The notes: a model not told the origin generated them from the letters alone. A stretch of 64,000 bases of DNA from Streptomyces sp. NBC_00483 (GCF_036013745.1 NZ_CP107880.1:9610001-9674000), one strand, 5' to 3'; positions 23,542 through 32,432 are shown, numbered from the stretch's first letter. Numbers and translations are program-made.

Positions 23542-24458
23542 GCGGCGCGTGCCTCCTCGTCCTCGTCCTCGTCCGGCTCCGCGCCGTCGGCCGCCAGGTT
23601 CACCATGTGCAGATACGTGTCCTCGAGCGTCGGCCGCCGGACCTCCAGGTCGGCGATCGGGCCGGGGGCGTTCCGGTGCAGCTCCCATACGAGCTGCGAG
23701 GGGTCCGCGGTGCGCTCGCGGCGGGGCGTCCCGTCCTCGGACGTCCAGCGGACCTCGGCGCGGGCAGCGGCTCGCCGGGCCAGCTCCGCGGGTGTGCCGC
23801 AGGCCCGGATCCGGCCGCCGACCAGCATGGCGATCCGGTCCGCGAGCCGCTCGGCCTCCACCAGGTCGTGGGTCGTGAGCAGGATGGTGACACCCTCGTC
23901 CCGGGCCAGGCGCTCGACCAGGGCGTGGAACTCGTACCGCGCCTCCGGGTCGAAACCGGTCGTCGGCTCGTCCAGGAAGAGCAGATGGGGACGCCCGACG
24001 ATGCCGAGCGCCACGTCGAGGCGTCGACGCTGTCCGCCGGAGAGCCGGGCCACCTGCCGGTTTGCCTGGTCGGTGAGGCCCACCAGGCCCAGCAGCTCGG
24101 CCGGGTCGCGCGGGTCGGGGTAGTACGTGGCGAAGTGCCCCAGCAGCTCGCCGACCCGCCAGCGGCCGTGATCCCGCCAGGACTGCAGGACCAGGCCGAT
24201 CCGCGCCCGCCACGCGTCGTCGCCCCGCTCCGGATCCGTACCGAGCACGCTCACGTCCCCCGCGGAACGGCGCCGGAAGCCCTCCAGGATCTCGACGGTG
24301 GTCGTCTTCCCGGCCCCGTTGGGGCCGAGCAGCGCGAAGACCTCGCCGCGGTGGATGTCCAGGTCCACGCCGTGCAGGACGTCGATGGCGCCGTACGTCA
24401 TCGTGATGTCGCGGGCGTGGACGACGGGTCCTTCGGATGTGTTGTGCCGTGCCGTCAT
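23538..24458 (-). CDS. ABC transporter ATP-binding protein, ABC-2 exporter (DrrA-like)
   Basis: This is a 306-residue ATPase with Walker A LLGPNGAGKTTTVEIL, signature LSGGQRRRLDVAL, Walker B HLLFLDEPTTGFDP and a switch His (LLTTHDLVEAERLAD). The C-terminal extension with the motif RRPTLEDTYLHMV resembles DrrA-type drug exporters. It ends in an acidic tail. ATG 24458 overlaps the upstream regulator stop (ATGA). Confidence 0.92.
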   Translation of the reverse strand: MTARHNTSEGPVVHARDITMTYGAIDVLHGVDLDIHRGEVFALLGPNGAGKTTTVEILEGFRRRSAGDVSVLGTDPERGDDAWRARIGLVLQSWRDHGRWRVGELLGHFATYYPDPRDPAELLGLVGLTDQANRQVARLSGGQRRRLDVALGIVGRPHLLFLDEPTTGFDPEARYEFHALVERLARDEGVTILLTTHDLVEAERLADRIAMLVGGRIRACGTPAELARRAAARAEVRWTSEDGTPRRERTADPSQLVWELHRNAPGPIADLEVRRPTLEDTYLHMVNLAADGAEPDEDEDEEARAA

Positions 24459-24784
24459 CGCTTTGCCCCCGAGGCTGCGGGGACCGCGGAACCGGCGCCC
24501 TCGACGATCGCCCGGAGCGCCGAGACATGCCCTTCGAAGGCGGTGCGCCCACGGTCCGTCAGCCGCACCCTGGTGCGGCGGCCTCGGCCACCGCCCTCCT
24601 TGCGGAGCTCCAGATACTCCGCCTCCTCAAGGGTGTGCAGCTGCTTGGAGAGCGCGGAGTCGCTGAGCGAGAGGCTGTCGCGGACGAAGGAGAACTCCGC
24701 CCACTCCGTGGCGGCGAGCAGCGAGACCACCGAGAGCCGGGTGGCGGGATGGATCAGCTCGTCGAAACCTGCGGGAACGCTCAT
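24455..24784 (-). CDS. Winged-helix transcriptional regulator (MarR/ArsR-like)
   Basis: This is a 109-residue protein. The sequence HPATRLSVVSLLAATEWAEFSFVRDSLSLSDSALSKQLHTLEEAEYLELRKE is a typical winged helix (HTH_34-like transcriptional regulators that sit with ABC-2 exporters). It is encoded inside the operon it probably controls, with ATGA overlaps on both sides. The ACTTTCC repeats in the operon promoter region are candidate operators. Confidence 0.85.
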   Translation of the reverse strand: MSVPAGFDELIHPATRLSVVSLLAATEWAEFSFVRDSLSLSDSALSKQLHTLEEAEYLELRKEGGGRGRRTRVRLTDRGRTAFEGHVSALRAIVEGAGSAVPAASGAKR

Positions 24785-25296
24785 CGGCCCGCCCCCGTGC
24801 CTGCCGCGTCCGTCGCGCGCGCCTCGTGGCGCCGAGCCGACTTGGCCGCCCAGCGGCTCATCGGCCCCACGAACAGCACGAACACCGCCGCCGAGACCGT
24901 GGCCTGGATCAAGCTGCCGTGCAGCGGCTTCAGCGAACCGACCAGATGGCCGGAGAGCAGCACCGTCGCGCCGGTCACCACCCCGCCCGCCACGAAGGTG
25001 GCGAACATCCGTGATGTGCACCGCGTGTGGTGCAACCGCACCCGGCTGCGCCGCTGATGGAGCACGGCAAGACCGCCCAGCAGCGCGACGTACACGGCCA
25101 TGACCAGGCCCACGCCCCACCCCGGCAGCTCAAGACCCAGGCCGGCCAGGAACAGCCACATGATCGCGGCCGTGGCCCAGGGGCTGCCCGTACCGGCCGC
25201 CGCGGACCGCTCCACCTCGTCGTACACCCGCTCCTGCGGCACACGAATGCGCTGCAGATCCCTCCATGCCTGTTCGGCATCCACCGGCGTGCTCAC
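24781..25296 (-). CDS. Hypothetical four-helix membrane protein
   Basis: This is a 171-residue protein that I do not recognise. Residues 1-35 are hydrophilic (AEQAWRDLQRIRVPQERVYDEVERSA). Two pairs of hydrophobic helices follow at about 41-80 and 100-145, ending in a basic tail. I chose GTG 25296 (MSTPVDAEQ) because the frame further upstream crosses the repeat-rich promoter region. Its stop overlaps the regulator start (ATGA), so it is the first gene of the operon. It may be an accessory or immunity subunit of the exporter. Confidence 0.7.
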   Translation of the reverse strand: MSTPVDAEQAWRDLQRIRVPQERVYDEVERSAAAGTGSPWATAAIMWLFLAGLGLELPGWGVGLVMAVYVALLGGLAVLHQRRSRVRLHHTRCTSRMFATFVAGGVVTGATVLLSGHLVGSLKPLHGSLIQATVSAAVFVLFVGPMSRWAAKSARRHEARATDAAGTGAGR

Positions 25297-25324
25297 GCGT
25301 CTCGCCCTCCCCGTTCCCCGTTTT

Positions 25325-25358
25325 ACTTTCCCGGGAGGAAAGTTACGCGCGACTTTCC
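25325..25358. promoter_or_regulatory. ACTTTCC/GGAAAGT repeats, candidate operator of the ABC-2 operon
   Basis: Three copies of one heptamer lie in alternating orientation: ACTTTCC 25325-25331, GGAAAGT 25337-25343 and ACTTTCC 25352-25358. They form the inverted repeats ACTTTC-N7-GAAAGT and GGAAAGT-N8-ACTTTCC upstream of the exporter operon. Confidence 0.6.
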
Positions 25359-25442
25359 TAGTAGGCAAGTAAAGGTTCTGGTGTGGCCGATGAGTAGCCG
25401 TCCCCGTGGTCGCTCCCCAGTAAAGAAAAAATTGATGACAGC

Positions 25443-25479
25443 ACAACCCATTGTTGTCCGGCCACAGGCTTGTTAGGTT
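25443..25479 (+). promoter_or_regulatory. Leaderless promoter and dyad of the XRE-cupin gene
   Basis: TTGTTG (25451-25456), a 17-bp spacer and TAGGTT (25474-25479) end 6 bases before ATG 25486, which implies a leaderless mRNA. The inverted repeat ACAAC-N5-GTTGT (25443-25457) overlaps the -35, suggesting autorepression. Confidence 0.55.
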
Positions 25480-25485
25480 CCGGCC

Positions 25486-26058
25486 ATGGCGAACGATCAC
25501 TCCGGCCCCCCGGCCGAGGTCGGCGCACGGCTGCGCCGCCGCAGGAAAGCTCTCCATCTCACCCTGAAGGAAGTGGCTGAGCGGACAGGGCTCACGGAGG
25601 GGTACCTCTCGCAGGTCGAGCGCGATCAGGCGAACGCGAGCGTGCGCACGCTTCAACGGCTGTGCGAGGTACTGAAACTGACGGTGGGTGACCTGTTCGA
25701 CCAGGCGGGGAGCGCGGCCGGGCCCGTCCTTCGGTTCCGTGACACCCACGGGATGTCGTTCGGCAAGGGTGCCACGAAGATCAAGCTCACCCCCGGGGCC
25801 TTCGACCATCTCGAAGTCCTCCTCGGTCACTTCACGTCCGGTGGCTCCACGGGCGTCGAGCCGTACACGCACGGCAGCTCGGAGGAGTTGCTGCTCGTCC
25901 TGACCGGCGAGGTGGACGTGTGGGTGCGCGGCCAGCACCACCGGCTGTCCGCCCTCGACTCCATCCACTACCGCAGCAGTGACCCCCACCGCGTCGCCGA
26001 GGCCACGGGCACCGACGAGGCCAGGGTCCTGTGGGCGATGGCACCTCCCACCTACTGA
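25486..26058 (+). CDS. XRE-cupin transcriptional regulator (PuuR-like)
   Basis: This is a 190-residue two-domain protein: an XRE helix-turn-helix at about residues 11-66 (LTLKEVAERTGLTEGYLSQVERDQANASVRTLQRL) and a cupin_2 effector domain at about 100-185 with EPYTHGSSEELLLVLTGEVDVWV. PuuR, the putrescine-pathway repressor, has this architecture. It is followed by an FAD amine-oxidase-like gene and a peptide/POT carrier, so it probably controls their expression in response to a small amine or amino acid derivative. Confidence 0.9.
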   Translation: MANDHSGPPAEVGARLRRRRKALHLTLKEVAERTGLTEGYLSQVERDQANASVRTLQRLCEVLKLTVGDLFDQAGSAAGPVLRFRDTHGMSFGKGATKIKLTPGAFDHLEVLLGHFTSGGSTGVEPYTHGSSEELLLVLTGEVDVWVRGQHHRLSALDSIHYRSSDPHRVAEATGTDEARVLWAMAPPTY

Positions 26059-26079
26059 GCGCCCACTCAGCGCCCACTG
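26058..26079. repeat. 11-bp imperfect tandem duplication at the XRE-cupin stop codon
   Basis: AGCGCCCACTC (26058-26068) is followed by AGCGCCCACTG (26069-26079). The first base is the last base of the stop codon. Confidence 0.7.
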
Positions 26080-26109
26080 GGCGTACGCACGTGCACGAAG
26101 GAGTCACCG

Positions 26110-27549
26110 ATGACCGCCTACCGCAACGGCGAGATATCGCACTGGATGCAGGCCTCCCGGCCTTCACCGGCCGCGGGCACCCCGCCTGAACGCGACGACC
26201 AACTACCCGACGGGACACAGGACTTCGTCATCGTCGGCGGCGGTCTCACCGGCCTCTGGGCCGCCTATCACGCCGCTCTGGAACACCCCACCGCGAAGAT
26301 CACCGTCCTCGAGGCCGAAGAGGTCGGCTACGGAGCCTCCGGGCGCAACGGCGGCTGGCTCTCCCCGCTCATCCCCGGCAACCGCGCCGTCTACGCGAAG
26401 GCCGCCCGCAAGCGGGGCCAGGACGGCGCCGCCGCCGTCGCCGCGTTCCAGCGCGCGATGGACGGCGCCGTCGACGAGGTCCTCCGCGTCCTCGACAAGG
26501 AGGGCATCAAGGCGGACCAGCAGCGCGGCGGACACCTGCGCGTCGCCACCACCCCCGCCGCGATGAAGCGCCTCGAACTCACCCACGCCGCCGACCTCGC
26601 CAACGGCTACCGCGCCGACGACCTCCAACTCCTCGACGCAGAAGCCGTCAAGGAGCGCATCGCGATCGGTCCCGCGCTCGGCGGCCTGCACAATCGCACC
26701 ACGGCGCGCGTCGGCCCGGCCAAGCTCGTCCACGGGCTCGCCGACGTCGTGACCGCCAAGGGCGTACGCATCCTGGAGTACACCCGCGCCACCCGCATCG
26801 CACCCGGCGCCGTCACCACACCCCGCGGAACCGTGCGCGCCACCACCGTCCTGACGTGCCTGGAAGCGTATTCGGGACAGGTCGAGAGCGACGTCCCCGC
26901 GCTCGGCGCCCGCGAGGTCATCCCGGTCAACTCCTCGATGATCGTGACCAATCGGCTCCCCGACGACGTGTGGGAGCGGATCGGCTGGGAGGGGCGGGAG
27001 TGCCTGGGCGACGCCGCCCACACCTTCGTCTACGCCCAGCGCACCGAGGACGGCCGCATCGCCATCGGCGGCCGCGGCACGCCGTACGCGTTCAACTCCG
27101 GCATGCCCGGTGAGGGCCGCGTGGACGCCCGCACGGTGCGCACCCTGAGCGAGCGGATCCAACTCTTCTTCCCCGACGTGCGGTTCACCGTCGACCACGC
27201 CTGGCGCGGCGCGATCGGAGTGACCCGCGACTGGTGTGCCGGAGTCACCTTCGACCCGGCCACCCGCATCGGCGTGGTCCGCGGCTTCGCCGGACACGGG
27301 GTCACCGCCACCCAACTCGCGGCGCGCACCCTCCTGGACCGCGCCGAGGGCCGGGACACCGACCTCACGCGGCTGCCGTGGAACGACCACGACTCGGGCC
27401 GCTGGGAACCCGAACCGCTGCGCTGGATCGGCGTCCACGCGATGTACCGGCTGTTCGGCGTCGCCGACCGCTGGGAGGAGAAGCGGCACTCCCACAGCAC
27501 CTCGCTCATCGCCCGCGTCGGTTCGAGATTGGCAGGACTCAGCGAATGA
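26110..27549 (+). CDS. FAD-dependent oxidoreductase (DAO family, PuuB-like)
   Basis: This is a 479-residue flavoprotein. The N terminus contains a GEISHWM leader found in gamma-glutamylputrescine-oxidase-like proteins, then the dinucleotide motif DFVIVGGGLTGLWAAYHAA (about residues 38-56), and VGYGASGRNGGWLSP, the second FAD contact. The C-terminal FAD motif is RIGVVRGFAGHGVTATQLAARTLLD. This order matches the PuuB/DadA-like DAO family, which oxidises amines or imino acids. The substrate is not certain. It overlaps the POT gene start by ATGA. Confidence 0.88.
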   Translation: MTAYRNGEISHWMQASRPSPAAGTPPERDDQLPDGTQDFVIVGGGLTGLWAAYHAALEHPTAKITVLEAEEVGYGASGRNGGWLSPLIPGNRAVYAKAARKRGQDGAAAVAAFQRAMDGAVDEVLRVLDKEGIKADQQRGGHLRVATTPAAMKRLELTHAADLANGYRADDLQLLDAEAVKERIAIGPALGGLHNRTTARVGPAKLVHGLADVVTAKGVRILEYTRATRIAPGAVTTPRGTVRATTVLTCLEAYSGQVESDVPALGAREVIPVNSSMIVTNRLPDDVWERIGWEGRECLGDAAHTFVYAQRTEDGRIAIGGRGTPYAFNSGMPGEGRVDARTVRTLSERIQLFFPDVRFTVDHAWRGAIGVTRDWCAGVTFDPATRIGVVRGFAGHGVTATQLAARTLLDRAEGRDTDLTRLPWNDHDSGRWEPEPLRWIGVHAMYRLFGVADRWEEKRHSHSTSLIARVGSRLAGLSE

Positions 27550-29048
27550 CCGGAACTCCCGTGCCCGACACGGCACTTCGCGAAGACGGCGCACGCCGGG
27601 ATGCGGCCGATGAGCGGTCCCTGCGGCGCGGCCTGTGGAGCATGGCCTTCACCGAGCTGTGGGAACGCTATTCGTTCTACGGACTGCAGGGCATCCTCTC
27701 CTTCTACCTGCTGTACAAGGTGGCCGACGGCGGCCTCGCCCTCGACCCGGCCGTCGCCTCGGGCATCGTCGGCGCGTACGGCGGCGCCGTGTACCTGTCG
27801 CAGATCCTGGGATCCTGGCTGGGGGACCGGCTCGTCAGCCCCCGGGACATGGTGCTGTACGGCGCCGTGGTCATCACCGCCGGACACGTGGTGCTCGCGT
27901 TCGCCGCGGGTGTCACCGGACTCGCGGCCGGACTGGTGTGCATCGTGCTCGGCACCGGCGCGCTGAAGACGAACATCACCTCGATCGTGGGCTTCGTCCT
28001 GGACCAGCACCCCGACGAGCGCTACCGCGATGCCGGATTCACGTACTTCTACATGGCCATCAACATCGGTGCGGTGGTCGGCCCGCTCACCACAGGGCTG
28101 GCGCAGAACGAGCTCGGCTTCCACTACGGCTTCGGGCTCGCCGCGATCGGCATGGCCGGCGCGCTCGTCCAGTACCTCCTGTCGATGAAGCACCTGCCCG
28201 CGCGGGCCCACACCGTCAACAACCCGCTCCCGGCGGGCCGTCGGCCACTCGCCGCGCTCGTGGCAGTGGGCTTCCTCGCGGTGGTGGGCGGCGCCGTCGG
28301 CGCCGGGCTGCTGCGGGCGGAGAACCTGTCCACGGTGGTGACTGTGGCCGCGCTCGTGGCCGCGGCCGTCTACTTCCTGACCATGACCACCTCGAAGGCG
28401 GTCAGCCGCGACGAGCGCCGCCGCGTCCTCGGCTATCTGCCGCTGTTCCTGGCCTCCGGTATTTACTTCGGGTTCCTCTTCCAGAAGTTCACCGCGATCT
28501 CGATCCTCATCACCGAGCGCATCGATCTGCACATCGGCGGCTGGACCTTCCCCGTCGCCTGGATCACGACGGTCAGCCCGCTCGCGGCGGTGCTCATCAC
28601 GCCGCTGATCGCCCGGCTGTGGACCCGCCTCGGGGAGCGCCAGCCAGGTCCGGTGACCAAGGTCGCCATCGGCCTTACCCAGATCGGCTGCGCCTATCTG
28701 TTCCTGCTGGTGCTGTCCGAGGCCACAGGAAACGCGCAGATCCCGCTGTTCCTCATCCTCGTCTTCATGGCGGCGGCCGGTTCTTCGGAGGTCTTCGTCG
28801 GACCCATCGGCCTTTCCCTGGCCACCCGGATCGGCCCGAGCACCTTCCGCTCCCAGATGGTCGGTCTCAACTTCCTTACACTCGCCCTGGGTTCATCCCT
28901 CGCGGGCCTGCTCGGCCAGCTGTTCACGGCGATCGACAACGCCTCGTACTTCACCATCACGGCCGTGTGCGGCATCGGGATCGGGCTCGCGCTGATCGCC
29001 ACCCGCAAGCCGCTGGGCCGGCTGCTGAACGCGGGTCTGGAGAGCTGA
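27546..29048 (+). CDS. POT/PTR family proton-coupled peptide transporter
   Basis: This is a 500-residue protein with 14 predicted helices and the POT signature E37-L-W-E-R41 (FTELWERYSFYG) in helix 1, the ExxER motif that couples protons. FTYFYMAINIGAVVGPL is the PTR2 signature 2 region. It is translationally coupled (ATGA) to the FAD oxidase, so transporter and enzyme probably handle the same compound, a di- or tripeptide-like or amidated amine. The regulator is the XRE-cupin protein upstream. Confidence 0.93.
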   Translation: MTGTPVPDTALREDGARRDAADERSLRRGLWSMAFTELWERYSFYGLQGILSFYLLYKVADGGLALDPAVASGIVGAYGGAVYLSQILGSWLGDRLVSPRDMVLYGAVVITAGHVVLAFAAGVTGLAAGLVCIVLGTGALKTNITSIVGFVLDQHPDERYRDAGFTYFYMAINIGAVVGPLTTGLAQNELGFHYGFGLAAIGMAGALVQYLLSMKHLPARAHTVNNPLPAGRRPLAALVAVGFLAVVGGAVGAGLLRAENLSTVVTVAALVAAAVYFLTMTTSKAVSRDERRRVLGYLPLFLASGIYFGFLFQKFTAISILITERIDLHIGGWTFPVAWITTVSPLAAVLITPLIARLWTRLGERQPGPVTKVAIGLTQIGCAYLFLLVLSEATGNAQIPLFLILVFMAAAGSSEVFVGPIGLSLATRIGPSTFRSQMVGLNFLTLALGSSLAGLLGQLFTAIDNASYFTITAVCGIGIGLALIATRKPLGRLLNAGLES

Positions 29049-29066
29049 CCGGCGTGCCTGGTGTCC

Positions 29067-29933
29067 CTACTGCTCGACGGACGTCTCCGGCGTCGCAGCC
29101 CACGCCGCGAGCAGCTGCAGCTTGTCGTGGTCCGGGGTGTTCGGCGCGCTGCTGTACGCGGTGAGGGTGAGGCCCGGCTGGGCGGGGAGCTCCATGGCGT
29201 CGAAGTCGAGGGTGAGCTCGCCCACGACGGGGTGCCGGAAGGACTTGCGGCCGGTGCGGTGCAGGCGAACGTTGTGCTTCGCCCACGCCACGCGGAACTC
29301 GTCACTGCGGGTGACGAGCTCGCCGATCAGGCCGGTCAGACCGCTGTCGCCGGGCGCCCGACCGGCCTCGGTGCGCAGCAGCGACACCGTGGTGTTCACG
29401 GACTCCTCCCACTCGGGGAAGAAGTCGCGCCCGGCCGGGTCGAGGAACTGGAAGCGGGCGATGTTGACCGGCTCCCGGGACGCGTCCGCGTAGAGCGGGC
29501 TGTACAGGGCGCGGCACAGCGGGTTCGTGGCGAGGACGTCCAGGCGGCCGTTGCGGATGAAGGCCGGGCAGTCGCTCATGGAATCCAGCACGCGCACCAC
29601 ACTGTCCGGCAGCGGCCCGCGGCTGCGCTTGGTACGGCGGGCCGGGCGCTTCGCGGCGGCGCGCGCCAGGTCGTACAGGTGCGCGCGCTCGGCGTCGTCG
29701 AGCTGGAGCGCGCTCGCGACGGAGTCGAGGACCTCCTCGGAGGCGCCGGCCAGATGGCCGCGCTCCAGGCGCACGTAATAGTCGATGCTCACCCCCGCGA
29801 GCAGCGCGACCTCCTCGCGCCGCAGCCCCGGCACGCGCCTGTTCCCGCCGTACGCGGGCAGGCCCGCCTGCTGAGGGGTGATCTTGGCGCGGCGGGAGGC
29901 CAGGAACTCGCGGATGTCGCTCTCGGTGCTCAC
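29067..29933 (-). CDS. XRE family regulator with MmyB-like ligand domain
   Basis: This is a 288-residue protein: an N-terminal helix-turn-helix (about residues 10-70, VPGLRREEVALLAGVSIDYYVRLERG) and a C-terminal MmyB-like PAS-type domain with DVLATNPLCRALYSPL and the terminal HPVVGELTLDFDAMELPAQPGLTLTAYSSAPNTP. This is a large Streptomyces family. It is divergent from the SDR gene, which it very probably represses. The ligand may be a fatty acid or quinone. Confidence 0.92.
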   Translation of the reverse strand: MSTESDIREFLASRRAKITPQQAGLPAYGGNRRVPGLRREEVALLAGVSIDYYVRLERGHLAGASEEVLDSVASALQLDDAERAHLYDLARAAAKRPARRTKRSRGPLPDSVVRVLDSMSDCPAFIRNGRLDVLATNPLCRALYSPLYADASREPVNIARFQFLDPAGRDFFPEWEESVNTTVSLLRTEAGRAPGDSGLTGLIGELVTRSDEFRVAWAKHNVRLHRTGRKSFRHPVVGELTLDFDAMELPAQPGLTLTAYSSAPNTPDHDKLQLLAAWAATPETSVEQ

Positions 29934-30072
29934 GTTTCCAGGCTAAGGCGGGATGTGCGCATGTGGGGGGTCCTGTCAGTACCTGTAACGGCAGACCCTT
30001 CTCCACTCCGGTGACCTGCGGTTTCCTCGATATCGGCAGCTACGCAGGAAGAACAGCCACAGGAGCAGCAGC

Positions 30073-30909
30073 ATGACCAGAGTCTTCTTCATCACCGGCG
30101 CGGGCCGTGGCCTCGGCGCCGACATCGCGCGCCGCGCCCTTGCCGCGGGACACCAGGTCGTGGCCACAGGCCGCCGGCCCGAGCGCGTCGTCGAGGCGCT
30201 CGGCGGCGAGCAGGACAACCTGCTGGCCACCGCCCTCGACATCACCGACCCCGAGGCCGCCGAGCGTGCCGTCCGCGCCGCCGTGGAGCGCTTCGGGCGC
30301 ATCGACGTGCTGATCAACAACGCGGCGAACTTCTACGCCGGGTTCTTCGAGGAGCTCAGCGACGCGCAGGTCCGCGCGCAGATCGAGACCAATCTGTTCG
30401 GCCCGATGAATGTCACCCGCGCCGCCCTGCCCGTGCTGCGCGCCCAGCGCTCCGGGCACGTCATCACCATCTCGTCGCTCGCCGGCGCGATCGGAGTCGA
30501 CTTCTGCGTGGCGTACTCCGCCGCGAAGTTCGGAGTCGAGGGCTTCATGGAGAGCCTGCGCCACGACGTGGAGCCGTTCGGTATCCGCACCACCATCGTC
30601 GAACCGGGCTTCTTCCGCACCGAGCTGCTCGTCGACGCCTCCACCACGTACGCGGAGGGCTCCATCGACGACTACGCCGAGCGCACCGCCGCCACAAAGA
30701 AGCAGTGGGAGTCCATGAACGGGCAGCAGTCCGGCGACCCTGCGAAGCTGGCGGATGCCCTGCTCAAGGTGGCCGACCTGGAGGAGCCGCCGCTGCGCTT
30801 CGTCGCGGGCGACGACTGCCTCGCCGCCGTCGAGGCCAAGGCGAACGAGCTGCTCGCCCAGGTGGCGGCCTCCCGCGAGCTGGGCTCGGGCCTCGACCAC
30901 ACCTCCTGA
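30073..30909 (+). CDS. Short-chain dehydrogenase/reductase
   Basis: This is a 278-residue classical SDR. It has the cofactor loop TGAGRGLG (residues 8-15), NNA at about 86, the catalytic Ser in ITISSLAG and YxxxK in AYSAAKFG. TGRRP after the second strand suggests NADP preference. It is divergent from the MmyB-type regulator and followed after 28 bp by a cupin gene, an association common in Streptomyces for xenobiotic-responsive operons. The substrate is unknown. Confidence 0.92.
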   Translation: MTRVFFITGAGRGLGADIARRALAAGHQVVATGRRPERVVEALGGEQDNLLATALDITDPEAAERAVRAAVERFGRIDVLINNAANFYAGFFEELSDAQVRAQIETNLFGPMNVTRAALPVLRAQRSGHVITISSLAGAIGVDFCVAYSAAKFGVEGFMESLRHDVEPFGIRTTIVEPGFFRTELLVDASTTYAEGSIDDYAERTAATKKQWESMNGQQSGDPAKLADALLKVADLEEPPLRFVAGDDCLAAVEAKANELLAQVAASRELGSGLDHTS

Positions 30910-30937
30910 TCCCACGACGACCGCAAGGAAACGCGCC

Positions 30938-31348
30938 ATGGAACACATCACCAGCACCCCCACCGTGAAGACCCCCGCCGAACGCTTCACCGGCGATGTC
31001 TACCTCAACCTCATCGAGGCCCCGGCCGCCCCCGCCCACCTCGCCGTCGGACACGTCCGGTTCACCCCCGGCGCCCGCACCAACTGGCACTCCCACGCCA
31101 ACGGGCAGACCCTGCACATCACCGACGGCGTCGGCCTCGTCGGCACCCGCGAGGGACACGTGGTGCGCGCGAGCGCGGGCGAGACCATCAAGTGCCCGCC
31201 CGGCGAGGAGCACTGGCACGGCGCCACCGACACCACGTTCATGGCGCACATCGCCATCGTCGTCGGTGACTCGGGTGGCGATGGCACCACCTGGCTGGAG
31301 CCGGTCACCGACGAGCAGTACGAGAGTGCGCTGGGAGCGACCTCCTGA
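30938..31348 (+). CDS. Cupin domain-containing protein (carboxymuconolactone decarboxylase-associated type)
   Basis: This is a 136-residue single cupin. Motif 1 is GARTNWHSHANGQTLHITDGVG and motif 2 is GETIKCPPGEEHWHGATDTTFMAHIAI, so four His/Gln/Glu metal ligands are present. The family often accompanies oxidoreductases (the YhhW/(R)-mandelonitrile lyase-like cupins). It starts at ATG 30938 after AAGGAA and is co-transcribed with the SDR gene. The function is unproven. Confidence 0.87.
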   Translation: MEHITSTPTVKTPAERFTGDVYLNLIEAPAAPAHLAVGHVRFTPGARTNWHSHANGQTLHITDGVGLVGTREGHVVRASAGETIKCPPGEEHWHGATDTTFMAHIAIVVGDSGGDGTTWLEPVTDEQYESALGATS

Positions 31349-31369
31349 TAGCGGACTTCACGTCCCCGT

Positions 31370-32341
31370 CTACTCCATCGCGTTGACCAGAGGTTCGCCG
31401 CTCGCCCAGCGGCGCACCTGGTCGACGATCAGGCGCTCGGCGCGCGGCCGGAACGTCGCCGAACCGCCGCCCACGTGCGGCGTGATGAGGACGCCCGGCA
31501 GCGCGCGCAGCGGGTGGTCGGCGGGGAGCGGCTCGGGGGACGTGACGTCGAGGGCCGCGCGGAGCCGGCCGGTGCGGGTCTCGGCGAGCAGCGCGTCGGG
31601 GTCCAGGGTGCGGCCGCGGCCGATGTTGACGACAAGCGCGTCGTCGGGGAGCGCGGCGAGCTCGGCCGCGCCGAACAGGCCCACCGTGGACGGGTTCTCG
31701 GGCAGCACGAGCACCGCGATGTCCACCTGCGGCAGCAGCTCCGGCAGGTCCGTGACCGCGTGCACGTCGCTGTCGGGGCGGGCGCGGCGGGCCACGCGCA
31801 CGACGGTGGCCTCGCACGCGAGCAGGCGCTGTTCGAGCGCCGCACCGATCGACCCGTAGCCCACGATCGCCACCCGCGAGTCCGCGAGGGAGCGCGTGAA
31901 GTGCGGCTCCCAGCGGCCCCCGTCCTGGTCGCGCACCCACCGCGGCAGGTCACGCTGCGCGGCGAGGGTCAGCGCGAGGGCGTGCTCGGCGGCGCTCGCG
32001 TCGTGCAGCCCGCGCCCGTTGTGCAGCGCCACCCCCTCGGGCAGCAGCGGCCGCAGCTTCTCCACGCCCGCGCTCAACGACTGCACGGCGCGCAGCCCCG
32101 TGAGCTCGGGGAGCAGCTTCGTGGCCTCGGGCGTCGCGTACGGCATCACCCAGTAGCCGATCCGGGCGAGCTGCTCCGCGTCGAGCCCGAACGGTGCCAC
32201 TCCGTCCCACACATGGACGCGCACGCCGTCCGGCCAGGGGCCGTGCGCACGGTCGAGACCGGGCCAGGGCACCAGCACATCGGGCGCCTCGGAACCGGGT
32301 CCGGTCCGGTCGGACAGGTGGGTGGAGTCATGGCTGGGCAT
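31370..32341 (-). CDS. D-isomer-specific 2-hydroxyacid dehydrogenase
   Basis: This is a 323-residue protein with the NAD-binding loop IVGYGSIGAAL (about residues 159-169) and the catalytic residues Arg242 (NIGRGRTLD), Glu270 (DVTSPEPLP) and His289 (TPHVGG). The length is normal for the family. I chose ATG 32341 with AAAGG upstream. The extension to 32458 runs through the promoter and operators. It is divergent from the MFS gene and may act on the acid imported by that carrier (2-oxo acid/2-hydroxyacid interconversion). Confidence 0.9.
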   Translation of the reverse strand: MPSHDSTHLSDRTGPGSEAPDVLVPWPGLDRAHGPWPDGVRVHVWDGVAPFGLDAEQLARIGYWVMPYATPEATKLLPELTGLRAVQSLSAGVEKLRPLLPEGVALHNGRGLHDASAAEHALALTLAAQRDLPRWVRDQDGGRWEPHFTRSLADSRVAIVGYGSIGAALEQRLLACEATVVRVARRARPDSDVHAVTDLPELLPQVDIAVLVLPENPSTVGLFGAAELAALPDDALVVNIGRGRTLDPDALLAETRTGRLRAALDVTSPEPLPADHPLRALPGVLITPHVGGGSATFRPRAERLIVDQVRRWASGEPLVNAME

Positions 32342-32402
32342 ACATGCACCTTTCCGGGCGGCATCGGCCGAAGCGCGGCAAATCACGGATCCGCCAAGGC
32401 TG

Positions 32403-32431
32403 TTGACCTGGCGACGCGTCGACCCTAACGT
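32403..32431 (+). promoter_or_regulatory. Promoter of the MFS-IclR operon
   Basis: TTGACC (32403-32408), a 17-bp spacer and TAACGT (32426-32431) form a near-consensus vegetative promoter. Predicted transcription starts inside the IclR-like boxes. Confidence 0.65.
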
Positions 32432-32432
32432 C

